Shown piece after piece: positions 1 through 9,668 of a DNA stretch of 64,000 nucleotides. Numbering within the stretch: the first letter of the stretch is position 1; each line of letters starts with the position of its first letter. Below the pieces are notes generated by a model, which searched no databases, had not been told where the DNA came from, and saw nothing but the letters and a program-made list of their open reading frames with translations. The translations under genes were made by a program, and so were the position numbers. Source of the DNA: Pyxicephalus adspersus (Eukaryota > Chordata > Amphibia > Anura > Pyxicephalidae); contig NC_092862.1 in NCBI RefSeq assembly GCF_032062135.1, positions 93,947,028-94,011,027 on the forward strand. Reading direction: 5' to 3'.

Positions 1-435
1 ATGGAACCACGAGCGTTCCGCATCCAATCAGTCCTGGCCATTGTATCGGACCAGACCGCAACACCAGGTCATTCCAGTCGCCACCATGAAGACCAATTGC
101 ACAGTCTGATATATATCCCACTCGGAGATTGCACCTCCCATCTTGGACCCCCCCAGCACGGAGCCCTACCATGCCAAGGGGCCACTTCTCCGACCTCAGA
201 TTATGTAGCACCATGCTACCCCCATTGTTCAGCCACCGAAATGGCCCACCGCTGTATCGAGAGCACACCGTGTAAAATGGAACCACTAGCGTTCCGCATC
301 CAACCAGTCCTGGCCATTGTACTGGACCAGACCGCAACACCAGGTCACTCTAGTCGCCACCGTGAAGACCAGTTACCAGTCCGGGGGGGGGGGGCACAAA
401 GGTTAGCATTGCCAGCACCTAATCATGGCTGTTAA
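1..435. repeat. Direct repeat with 276-bp period at the window edge
   Basis: About 99 bases starting at position 1 recur at about 277-375 with roughly ten substitutions; both copies begin ATGGAACCAC. The period of 276 is a multiple of three, so one reading frame runs open from base 1 to the stop near 433 and the copies sit exactly 92 codons apart. Only one full unit and part of a second are present, and the array may continue left of the window. Substitutions between copies are both silent and replacement, and the segment ends in a G-run (about 385-396). I do not recognise the translated product and regard this as a satellite or minisatellite edge rather than a gene. Confidence 0.6.
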
Positions 436-1333
436 TGAGGTTCTCAGTAACAAAGGGAAATCAATCTGTGCGATTCAAAATCATGTCAACACATGTAGGC
501 TCATTCAAAAAATAATTTTCATAAAATTAATATCATAAATAAATAATTAATACACTTATTAAATAATATTTTTGAATATAATAAATATTCTAAATGATTA
601 AAACTTTACACAACTCTAATAATATTTAGAGCCACTTGTAATTTAGCTTTAACACATCTGGGTCAAACTAATGTATTTAATGTATATTTTACTGCCTTAT
701 TGGAAGCTACTGCCTTGTATTGCAAGCTACTTTGAAATATTTGATGCTTTTATTTTCTTATACCTCTATAATAATGTAAAAATATTGATGGACAATGCAG
801 CTGGTGGTTTCAAGGCTTTATTTTACTATATGAAATACTTGTTTTGATGCTTCCTGCTCAGAATTCTTGCTCAGAGTTGGAAACGTTAAGTGAACTAGTT
901 CTGAGCTCAAGAGAGTTAGTTCATTAATATTCATTATTAGGCAGAGCAGGGAACATGTAAGTGACTTGTTCCATTTTCCTCTTACTGAATGTTTTACTGT
1001 GCATGCATTAGTTGGACTGTAGGGGAAATGAGCAGCTATGTTAGCAGGGAGAAAGTAAAACAGATCACACTGGGAGACATAATAAATATTTAAAAGAATG
1101 CTGTGATTTTGCTTATAATAACCAGATAGGTAGTCACTCATATTCTCTAATCATACTGAAATAACTTAAAAGCTTCTTATTTATGGAATATTTGAAGAAT
1201 AAACCTTGTGTTTCTTCCATACATAATGACCTTATTTTTTCCTGTTCATAGGGTAAGTTTAAGTGAGCATTGTACAGCCAGAGATTCGCTGTCCCAAAGA
1301 GATTAAAGTTTTTATTGTGGTTGAAGAGATAAT
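436..1333. other. AT-rich intergenic DNA, no feature seen
   Basis: This is AT-rich sequence with only short chance reading frames. I see no splice-bounded exon, RNA gene or recognisable mobile-element end here. Confidence 0.5.
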
Positions 1334-1467
1334 GGGCCTGATTTAGTAAAGCTATCCAAGTCTGGAGAGGATACACCTTCATCAGTGAAGCTGGGTGATC
1401 CAGCAAACCAGAAAAATGATAGAAAATGTCCTCTCCAGTCTTGGAGAGTTTAATAAATCAGATCCAA
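1334..1467. mobile_element. Fold-back MITE (GGGCCTGATTTA family), copy 1
   Basis: The left end reads GGGCCTGATTTAGTAAAGC and the right end is its approximate inverse, closing with TTTAATAAATCAGATCC. Internal arms (GGAGAGGATACACCTTCATC) match the full-length copy at 56074-56297, but this copy is internally shortened to about 134 bp. AATG occurs just outside both ends. It is non-coding; I do not know the superfamily. Confidence 0.65.
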
Positions 1468-1469
1468 TG

Positions 1470-2226
1470 TGTCTGATTTATTAACCTCCTTAGCGGTAAC
1501 CCCGAGTGTGACTCAGGGTAAAAAAAGATGCTGAAAGTGGTAACCCCGAGTAACACTCAGAGCACTTAAAACAATGTACAACAATAGTAAATAGAGCCTT
1601 ACCTGGTCCACCGGTGTCCACCTTCGCGATCCCCGTCCTCTCGTTTCCTCCGGCTGGCGTCCTCTGCATCTGATGAGTCACCGGGAGCTCCCGGTGACGT
1701 TGGTATGTGTGGCTGTTGCGTCCTCAGCGGGTATTTCAAATTTGTTTGTATTGCATTCTTTACAAAATAACTGTATTGAATACAGTACAACAGATTTATA
1801 TGTCTAAAAGCAGTACATTGTCTTGATGAAAATTTATTTTCCAGTATAGTATAAGAGTATAATATTTTTTTTTTTAAATTGGAAAATAATTTTTTTTTTA
1901 AAAACGTATTTATTTTTTATTTAATTTATTATTTTATTATTATTATTATACTGTACAATAAGTTTTCATGAAAGCACAATGTATTGCTTTTAGACATATA
2001 TATCCGGACAGAAATGAACTGCCTAGGAGGTTAAAGCTCTCCAAGACTAATGAAGATAGAAGATCATGGGTGAACCCGCAATGGATTTCTTAAAATCATT
2101 TGCTATTATTTGTCAGATGTTTTGAATCCTAGACCAGTACTATTCAAGGTTTGCTAGATCACTCAGGTTCACCCATGATCTTCTATCTTCTCTAGTCTTT
2201 GAGAGCTTTAATAAATCAGGCCCAAT
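1470..2226. mobile_element. Fold-back MITE copy 2, interrupted by a TTAA-flanked element
   Basis: The left end (GTCTGATTTATTAA, about 1471-1484) and the remainder (TTAAAGCTCTCCAAG onward to AATAAATCAGGCCC, 2031-2222) are two halves of one fold-back element of the same family as 1334-1467. They are separated by the insertion at 1481-2034. The insertion used the TTAA naturally present in the family's terminal sequence GATTTATTAAAGC, so the relative age is clear: this MITE was there first. Confidence 0.65.
1481..2034. mobile_element. piggyBac-type MITE with TTAA target duplication, copy 1
   Basis: The element begins TTAACCTCCTTAGCGGTAAC and ends GCCTAGGAGGTTAA, so it is bounded by TTAA on both sides and has matching inverted termini built on CCTCCTnnGCGGT. 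The TTAA duplication is the signature of piggyBac transposition. Inside are a GC-rich stretch near 1600-1700, a TTTGTATTGCATTC motif and AT-rich inverted segments (CAGTACATTGTC near 1812 against CAATGTATTGC near 1977). There is no transposase, so it would depend on a protein supplied elsewhere. Confidence 0.75.
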
Positions 2227-2596
2227 GTCACACTTCTAATAAATGGCAGTGTACCTTGCCAGCATTTAGCATTGTTCCTTCCTAACCAACACTAAAATCT
2301 CCCATGTCTACTGGTGTTGCATGTTAAAAAGACAGTGTTAGATGCTAGACAGTTTCTGCCGCTGTCATCAAACAGTGCTTGGGATTGGCATTCCTTGTGC
2401 ATGTCATATGGGAATGTGAATGGGTAAGGTGACTGTGTCTCTTTAAAGTTAGGAACACCTCAATACTTGTAGTAATGGCAAAAACATTATTGGCATTTAA
2501 AAATAAACTGGTAAATATATGAAACTAATATTATGCAAATGTAATATAACTAAATGCTAATCATGCAATATTTTGATCTATGAAAACTAACTCAGC
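2227..2596. other. Intergenic DNA, nothing recognised
   Basis: A moderately AT-rich stretch between the fold-back MITE and the GC-rich repeat at 2597. I see no open frame of note or terminal repeat. Confidence 0.45.
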
Positions 2597-2880
2597 AATC
2601 GCCAGCTGGTGGTCCAGAAGGAAATTTTGGTGGTCTGCGGCTCTGGCCGGTGCACCCCCGAGCAGGGTCAGGAGAAGGACCCCGGTGGGAGGACGCACCG
2701 GCCACAGCCGCAGGACACGTCCCCCATACAAGTCCCAAGCTCGGGGAAGTGGGCGGGCTGTGGGCGGGGTTATGCAATGATGATGTCACCTTTGATAAAC
2801 ACCGACTCCCCACGCATGCGCGGTCAGGAGCCGGGGATTTTAGTGGTCCGCGAAACCATAAATGTCGGCAACCACTAATC
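2597..2880 (-). mobile_element. GC-rich hAT-like MITE (GTGGTC family), copy 1
   Basis: A sharply bounded GC-rich block in AT-rich surroundings contains GGTCAGGAGAAGGACCCCG and CGCATGCGCGGTCAGGAG and ends in GGCAACCACTA. Related blocks occur at about 26534-26766, 51715-51935 and 55740-55860, sharing the GGTGCACC and CAGGGTCAGGAGAAGGACC motifs and, at 26.7 kb, a CACTGGTCTA end. The CCACTA or CACTGGTCTA type of terminus is what hAT non-autonomous elements carry, but a target-site duplication is not clear here. Several overlapping open frames are by-products of GC content and are not called as genes. Confidence 0.55.
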
Positions 2881-2889
2881 TAACTAGTT

Positions 2890-3370
2890 TGGATTGGAAG
2901 GAATTATTTTTTTCCCTTTGTGACTTAACAGTTGTATGGTATGTAATGTTTGTCATCCCATGCTGCAAAACCGTCATAATTCTTTGTTGAATAAATTTAA
3001 CAAGGGGCTGGGAACATTCCTCAGGAATTTTGATCCATAATGACATCATAGCATCACACTGTTGCTGCAGATTTGCATATCCATTAGGCAAATCTTCCAC
3101 CACATCCCAAAGATACCCTATTGTATTGAAATCTGGTGACTGTGGAGGCCATTTGAGTACAGTGAACTAACTGTCATGTTACCAAACAAAAAAAAAATGG
3201 TTTTGCAACGTTGTGCATTTTCCTGCTGGAAGTGGCACTCAGAAGATTGGTTTATTATGGTTATAAAGAAATGGATATAGTCAGAAGCAATACTAAGGTA
3301 GGCATTTAAACAACATTCACTTGGTACAGGGAAGCCCAAAGTGTGCCAAGGAAATGTCACCCACACTAGT
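2890..3370 (-). pseudogene. Tc1/mariner-like transposase remnant (minus strand)
   Basis: Minus-strand translation between about 3100 and 2900 gives a C-terminal transposase segment: DLPNGYANLQQQCDAM, then WIKIPEECSQPLV, then QRIMTVLQ. This resembles the end of Tc1/IS630-type DDE transposases that I know as repetitive in fish and frogs. Further upstream on the minus strand (3120-3370) nucleotide similarity to the same family continues, including the complements of ATTTGAGTACAGTGAACT and GGCATTTAAACAAC, but frames are broken and the N-terminal half is missing. No intact inverted terminus is visible. It is a dead fragment. Confidence 0.7.
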
Positions 3371-3632
3371 AAAAAATGTTATTAACTAGCCAAGAGAAAC
3401 CATCTACCAAAATTATTATATCACAAAAGACCAGAGTGGTATAACAGTTCCATGTGAACTATGTAGGGCCAAAAAGCTACTTTTTAAGCTACTCTACCCT
3501 AAAGACATAAATGTGGTCAAAGAATAATACATTAGCATTCTTACTGGCAGTTTCTGATAAGACCAAGCTATACATTTGTCTCCACTAAAATAGGTATGCT
3601 GATTCTGAAAGTGTAGTTAGTTTTCTTTTATC
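3371..3632. other. Intergenic DNA, nothing recognised
   Basis: A short AT-rich interval between the transposase remnant and the pseudogene. No feature was identified. Confidence 0.4.
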
Positions 3633-4682
3633 ATGTCAGGTTTTTTTTCTACCGCTTATATTAATGCGATTACTGTGGCGAAGAAGACCTCAGAATTCCT
3701 AGCATCAAGACTGCGTGAGAAAAACTTGAAAAAAGACCAAAGGTATCGTACTTTTGAACCAGAGAAATTGCATTTCTGCAGTACTTTAGAACTGACAATG
3801 GCTTTGTGTATTGCCACAACATACTGTACCTGGTTTAAAGGAGGAATTGGGAATTCCAATCTATAACAACTGAATGGCGAAAATGCAGACATAAAGAGAG
3901 TCATTGAGTTGTTGCAATATCACCAACACAATTGGGTCATCTGTGTTGACCTTAAAATGGTATGTTTCCTTCTTGGTCAGCAACACGGATACACCAACTA
4001 TCCCTGTTATCTGTGCATGTGGGACAGCAGAGCTCATGGGAGGCATTGGGTGAAAAGGAATTGCCCTCCAAGATCTGCCCTAAAACCAGGTGATCCAAAC
4101 ATTCTACATAAACCACTTGTTGATAGAAAGAATATTATATCCCCACCTCTTCACATAAAAATGGGTCTGATAAAGTTGGTTAAAGCTTTGCCAACTGAAG
4201 GAGACTGTTTCAAGTAACTAATTTTGGCATTTCCTAGCCTGTCATTTGAAAAATAAAGGCCGGTGTTTGATGGTCCACAGATTCTGTAGCCCATCAAAGA
4301 TGAAAATTTTGTCAGGACAATGTCAGAAGTCAAAAAGAATGCTTGGGTATCATTCAAAGCAATTGTCAAGGACCTTCTTGGAAACACAAGAGCAAATAAT
4401 TACACAGAAATTGTCCAGAAACTCTTTGGAGAGCTACAAAATGCTTGGTTGCAGTATGAGCATCAAGGTGCATTTTCTGCATAGCCATCTTTCTAACTTC
4501 CAGGAAAACCTTGGTGCAGTCAGTGATGAGCAAGGTGAACGATTCCACCAAGATTTAAAGGTCATGGAAGGACAATATCGGGGTAGATGGGATGGTACAT
4601 ATGCTATTGTTGGAGCATCCGGCGGGATTGTCCTAACACTGAACACTCCAGGAAAAGCTATGAGCGTAAATGTTTATCTTAA
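3633..4682 (+). pseudogene. Decayed multi-copy protein pseudogene with DEQGERFHQD motif
   Basis: Four broken reading blocks follow the order of one protein. The blocks are SEFLASRLREKNL (near 3690); HQHNWVICVDLKM then FLLGQQHGYTNYPCYLCMWD and PPLHIKMGLIK (3909-4217); a middle part seen in another frame (FDGPQ near 4270, DLLGNTRANNYTEIVQKLF near 4370-4430); and MSIKVHFLHSHLSNF with DEQGERFHQDLKVMEG (4457-4575). A frameshift then leads to RRDCPNTEHSRKSYERKC and a natural-looking stop at 4680-4682. About 50 codons are missing near 3875. I recognise this as an uncharacterised family present in many copies in insect and some vertebrate genomes, probably mobile-element-borne; I do not know its superfamily or function. 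The frameshifts and deletion make this copy dead. Confidence 0.6.
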
Positions 4683-4885
4683 CCGCTTACCTGATTAATT
4701 TTCAAATGTTTTAGCGTAAAAAAATGTGATTATCTCTTATCTGAAAACACCTAAACAGATTGTAAAGATTCAGATGTTAAGAAACATTGTATTATCATTC
4801 ATAATCATAATCAATTACCAATTTACATTGAATGGGCCTTTTATAGATGATTAATGACAGTGATCATGGTCTATAAACATTTTGA

Positions 4886-4943
4886 TATTACATTTGTGGT
4901 TTACTATTGAGCATTTGCTCAATAGTAAACTACAATTGTAATA
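4886..4943. repeat. Near-perfect 28-nt-arm palindrome
   Basis: The arms run 4886-4913 and 4916-4943 around a 2-base centre, with two mismatches in 28. The inner arm is GTTTACTATTGAGCA and its exact inverse TGCTCAATAGTAAAC. A transcript would form a long hairpin; one of the two mismatches would be a G-U pair. It is non-coding, and no family is recognised. Confidence 0.8.
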
Positions 4944-6737
4944 AAATTGAAAATGGTAATATAAGTATACTTTTTATTCATAATCATAACCATACATTCT
5001 TAGAATAAGAAGCTGACAATACAGAAAAGAACAACTGGACTAACATACATTTATATACATGTTTATTGGCAATGAAACACAGAGACTCGCTCATGTAGTA
5101 CATGCACAACTAATTAGCAAACATAAATTTAAAAATGACACAACTGCTACTTCCTGCCGATGTTTAACCAGGAATACTAGCAAGGAAATGCTGCCTTACA
5201 TCATGCACATTAATTAGATCTGGGACTCACATGAGCTTCAATTCTTGTGAAAGTTTCATTTTTTATTAAAATGCAATTAACCTAATTTATAATTGTTATG
5301 TATATAGTGAATGTTGCTTGTATGGGCAAATATAGTTGCCAGAGCCGGCCACGGTAAAAACAATGGAAGACTGAGGAAGATAAGGTAAGGCACAGCAAAA
5401 TACATTACTGAGTAGGATATATGTATGTGTGTTTATATTGAGTATATACTCTATGAACAAGGTACATCCACGGTATCTGCAGCATCTACAGATTGAAAAA
5501 GGTACATCTACAGTATGTACAGCATAAAGTTGAAAAGGATACATTAACAACATCTAGTAGGAAAGACTGTAGAAAATACATAACTGACCATTGTGCACAG
5601 AGGAAATGAGTTATTAAAAATATAGAATATATAGGAGTAATGTGGATTACAGATGCATTATTCACCTTGGCCATGTGGTCACCATTGTCACCTATAAATC
5701 CCTTATCATTTGGTAAACCTGTAATCTGCAAATGAGTCTGACATTATAAGACATACATTTCTCCATGCAATAACCAAAGAGAAGCCAGCATCATAACACT
5801 GGTAGACTGTTCAGTGAAGACCCCTAGGTAGGGTCCCATACTGTATATGAGCTTTATAAACCCCTATGGGACGCAATTGGATGCCTGTGTTTTTTCTTTT
5901 TAACAGTTGTCTGTTTGCCAAATCAATTTTCTCATTCCTGATTCCTTGGCTTTAGATGTTAACTAACCTATTTGTAATTTTGGGAAAAAAGAACAAAAGA
6001 ATGTCATTGAACAAAAACATAGTAAAACTCACTGTCTGTAATTGAAAAAAATGTTACCCAAATGTGCCATCTAGTGGTAGTTTATGATTAAGATAGCTGT
6101 CATGGCCTACATTTTGTCTTTCTAGGAAACCTTTTATAAAACAGCTAAAGCAAGTTCTCCTGGTTATTACTTACCAAATAAAATATTAGAAACCATTTTT
6201 AGCTATATATAATAACATTTTTTTAAAGGGGTCAAGCAACCAACAAAAGCAACAGACAAAAATTCTAACTTTGTTGTTGCTTATATTAGAAAATACATGT
6301 CACAACCACGCTGCTGCAGGAGGTACCCCTGTAAAATGTGGTCATAACTATCCCCAACAATTACGTATATATATGGCTCATCTAGATGCTCCACATCCCC
6401 TCAAGAAAAGCAGAAATATAACTTCAAGATATATTTGCAGGGCTGATTTGCACGCTTCCTATTTGACTGCAGTGGTGTTAATGGAAACTACCAATGTGTT
6501 AGGTAAATGGACCAGTAAAAGTTGCCCAGGTGGGCCAAATATCTACAATACCTTCAACCCATATATATTAAACTGGTAACAGACTGACTCGATTGGCACT
6601 GAAAATCATTGCATCTTGTGATGATGGCGAAGCAATGTTGTGCACTGCATTGGAAAAAATTCTGTATGTTTCTTCATGCACACCAAACATGGCCTGCAAT
6701 GAATGTTGGTGCTTCAGCTTCACAAAGTCATTGAGCG
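4944..6737. other. Intergenic DNA with a small tandem duplication
   Basis: No exon or transposon end is recognisable. At 5459-5537 a unit of about 40 bp beginning AAGGTACATC and ending TTGAAAA is present twice, with a fragment of a third. The longest open frame (about 6271-6579) has no recognisable motif. Confidence 0.45.
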
Positions 6738-6800
6738 TGATTTATTAAAGCTCTCCAAGGCTTGAAAAGATACACTTTCAACAGTGAACCTGGGTAATAC
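6738..6800. mobile_element. Fold-back MITE fragment (GATTTATTAAAGC family)
   Basis: GATTTATTAAAGCTCTCCAA followed by GATACACTTTCAACAGTGAA matches one arm of the family seen at 1334-1467 and 56074-56297. The second arm is absent, so this is a truncated copy. Confidence 0.55.
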
Positions 6801-6914
6801 AGATATACGCTTTAAAGAGATTCTGACCACTTGTTATATTTAACACGTTTCTATACCTGGAAAATCAGTAAGAATTATATATTCAGTAAATGTCACACTA
6901 TGTGTAAACCTATG

Positions 6915-7400
6915 GGAAAAGATAGTAAGTACAGCACTTACCTAATCCGCCGGCGTCCTCCTTCACTATCCTCATCTTCTTTCTTCCTCCGGACAGCTTC
7001 CTCTGCACCCGATGAGTCACTGGGGAGTTCCAGGTGACATTAGTGTGTGCGGAGGTTCTGTTTGGGGCAGGAAATTCAAATTTATTTGTATTGCATTCAA
7101 TACAAAATACCTGTATTGAATACAGTACAGTAGATGTATATGTATAAATCAGTACATTGTCTTTCATAAACATTTATTTTACAGTACAATATAATAGTAT
7201 AAATAAATTTATTTAAAAAAAAAAAATTTTAATTTTTTAATTTATTTAATTTATTATTTTGACATGATTTTGTGTTTCAAACTTTATTTTACTTTATTTT
7301 ATACTATTATATTGTACTGCAAAATAAAATTTCCATGAAAAACAATGAACCACTTTTAGACATATAAAACCAGACAGAAATGAACCGCCCAGGAGGTTAA
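6915..7400. mobile_element. piggyBac-type MITE copy 2 (left end missing)
   Basis: The right terminus CCGCCCAGGAGGTTAA at 7385-7400 and the internal motifs (TTTGTATTGCATTC, CAGTACATTGTC, TTTTAGACATATA) match the TTAA elements at 1481-2034 and 50305-50766. The left CCTCCT terminus is not found; similarity fades near 6915-6940, so this copy is 5' truncated or rearranged. Confidence 0.65.
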
Positions 7401-7706
7401 TTACCACAATCTTAATATCAAGGAGTCTTTGTAGCAGGCTGCTGATTTGGAAATCCAGCATTGTTATGTATTTGAGATACGAGTATGCAATATTGTTTGG
7501 GGTTAATGCACTTAATATAGGACAAAACGATTACTAGTAAGATCAAGGTTAACACACGCCTTTATCCTTTTATATACATCTACTTGTTTACTCCTTTTAT
7601 AGGAATGTCATTGCCATATGATGGTTTTGTTTCCTTGGGGGAAGGTAATAATTGGTTTGTATAACTCCCCTCTTCCTCTGTTGTTTAGATGTGTTTCAAC
7701 ACTGAT
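7401..7706. other. Intergenic DNA, nothing recognised
   Basis: An AT-rich stretch without open frames or terminal repeats that I can name. Confidence 0.4.
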
Positions 7707-7783
7707 GTTATTATTATTAATAATAAACAGGATTTATATAGCGCCAACATATTACGCAGTGCTGCACATTAAATAGGGAGTTG
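7707..7783 (-). mobile_element. L2-type LINE 3' end (minus strand)
   Basis: TTATTATTATTAATAATAAA is followed by CAGGATTTATATAGCGCC and AACATATTACGCAGTGCTG. This is the reverse complement of an L2-type LINE 3' terminus with its trinucleotide tail, identical in type to the end of the longer element at 10841-12617. It is severely 5' truncated, as is usual for L2 copies. Confidence 0.75.
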
Positions 7784-8727
7784 GTGTCTATTCCATCGGT
7801 AACACATCCATATTTCCCAATATATACTCATATTGGTCATCTTTTAAGGAATAAGTTATTATTTAAAAATAGTATCACTTAAATATAATTAAATAGTTAA
7901 TACATTTTCTTTATTGTTCAGCCATGCTCAAGCATTGATATCTGCTCTTATTCCATCTGCGGCATGTTTATTCTGGGATTTCCTAAATTACGCAGTATGT
8001 ATTCTAAATATTAATTATAATATATATATATATATTATGGGACATCTGTAATTATTTATCTTCTCTTTATAGCTTTTTGTACTTTGTTGTCTGTCATTCT
8101 CCTAAAGTAGTTTAACCTACGAAACACATCGAGAAACATTGGGGTTTGACTGTGATTTCCTTCCCGTCAATTTTGAACACAGGTGGTTTGGCTCTTGAGA
8201 TGCTAAACCAAGTACATAATATTTTTATATATTGTGTGTATTGTTGTTACTTATTGTGAATCATATTTTCATAGTAAATGATTCCTATTATATCAAGGGC
8301 CTAGGTTTATTTCATATGCAACTAAAGGTACTGTACTGGATATAGTGTGGAGTATGCATAGTGGCAACAACATAATGTTACAACTAATTTATGGATGTCA
8401 TAATTTAAATAATTGCTTATGTTGTTCATAGTTGCCCAAGAGCTTGCATTTGTATGACCAATAAATTAAAATGAAAAAGGCAGAAGCTGAATACATGAGT
8501 TGTGCAATATAGATAGTTCAGCTTTTATGTATTTGTTTAGCAACACTTGTGAAACTCGAAAAGTAGACGATATAAATGTGATCCCAAAAATGGGGAAGAT
8601 TTATTTTGAAGGACATCAAGGGCTAGGAGTAAAACATCGTTTACCCAGATACAAAAAAAAAAAGGTTGATTTACTAAAGGAGTTTAAACTGTTCACTTAG
8701 CTAAGTGGCTTATAAGTGATAACTTTT
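7784..8727. other. Intergenic DNA with a dinucleotide run
   Basis: It contains an (AT)n run at about 8019-8036. A segment near 8100-8160 (CCTACGAAACACATCGAGAA) resembles a repeat common in amphibian genomes, but too weakly to classify. No exon was found. Confidence 0.35.
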
Positions 8728-9030
8728 GCCTAGTACACATGGTAACTTTTTTTGTCCCTTGAACAATCCTTTGTGAAAGTTTCCAGTGACATTGGCAGAA
8801 CAAACAAGCGCTGTACATGGAGCTTGTTCTGCTTCATGGAGTGGGGGGGTTGGGGATGAGTGAGTGGCACCTCTACCTGTGCTCTCCACCCTTGATTTTT
8901 ATAGGGATATTTCCTGATCATTGATCATGAACAACGTCTGGCGATCACTGTCCATATATCAGATCCTCGCTCAAGACTAGCATGACCTTCCTTTTTGGGT
9001 GATATCTATCTGACATGTGTAGATAGCCTT
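8728..9030. mobile_element. MITE with ACACATG inverted termini
   Basis: The left end GCCTAGTACACATGGTAAC and the right end GACATGTGTAGATAGCCTTA form imperfect inverted termini about 300 bp apart. The ends resemble those of the element at about 17196-17503 (TACGTACACATGTCCAAT), so the two are probably related. The internal frames are not coding. Confidence 0.5.
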
Positions 9031-9404
9031 AGTGGATGAGGTGTAGCTCTGTTAACTGCAGTCATGAGAATATGCAAAAACAAAAATAATGTTTATTTAT
9101 TTTTCCCTGCATGTGATTGGATATTCTTTGAGTTTGCACCTTTTTTACTAAGCTATTTATCTCAATGATAATTCAGTCCGCTTGTGGTCCTAAAAAACAT
9201 GAGTCAAAAATAAACTGACAACCACGCATATACAAAACTTTACATTTTTATTGCCCTTTACTCTAATTCTTAAGCAAATAGAACAGAAAACATATTATAG
9301 GCCAGTTAATTTTTGCTTGCACTGACAAGAGGGAAATAGTGATATTTTATCACAGACCAGCTTTTCAAGGTAATTCAGAACCCATCTTGGATACAAAATG
9401 CATT
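9031..9404 (-). other. MRPL32: MRPL32 3' UTR and downstream flank
   Basis: On the minus strand the stop codon is followed by AT-rich sequence. A canonical AATAAA (plus-strand TTTATT at 9247-9252) lies about 155 bases downstream of the stop, so the 3' UTR probably ends near 9225-9240. Sequence below that, to 9031, shows nothing else. Confidence 0.6.
9247..9252 (-). terminator. MRPL32: MRPL32 polyadenylation signal AATAAA
   Basis: The minus-strand hexamer AATAAA lies about 155 bases after the MRPL32 stop codon and is the first canonical hexamer I see downstream. Confidence 0.6.
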
Positions 9405-9668
9405 TTACAAATACAATTCCTTAGTAAACCATGATGGCCGTTTGCGTTTTTGCTCAATAATCCTCTTCCCTTCATCTTTTAAATGTGGCTTTTCACCATC
9501 ATAGAGGACAACCGTCTCCACTGTAGGAGAATTGAAAGGTCCACTTTCTTTGGCTTTTATTTCTTGCCTAATAAGATGAGTTTCATGTCGAACTTTTTCA
9601 TAGCAAAATCCACACAGCACATGTTTCAGTTTCAGATGCCCACATTCAGGACACTGATCAATGTTGTA
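9405..9668 (-). CDS. MRPL32: MRPL32 exon 3 (zinc-binding C-terminus)
   Basis: The acceptor TTTAATTTGCAG/TACAAC opens the exon in phase 0. It encodes [17 protein letters not shown] with the CGFCYE partner pair, then [11 protein letters not shown] and [20 protein letters not shown] to the TAA at 9407-9405. All four cysteines expected for zinc binding are present. Confidence 0.96.
   Translation of the reverse strand, partial: YNIDQCPECGHLKLKHVLCGFCYEKVRHETHLIRQEIKAKESGPFNSPTVETVVLYDGEKPHLKDEGKRIIEQKRKRPSWFTKELYL

Noticed and set aside
2580..2883. Several overlapping frames on both strands in a GC-rich block
   Set aside because: GC-rich MITE sequence lowers stop frequency; four frames open at once argues against coding.
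6271..6579. 102-codon plus-strand frame
   Set aside because: No recognisable motif, ordinary AT-rich composition, no splice context.
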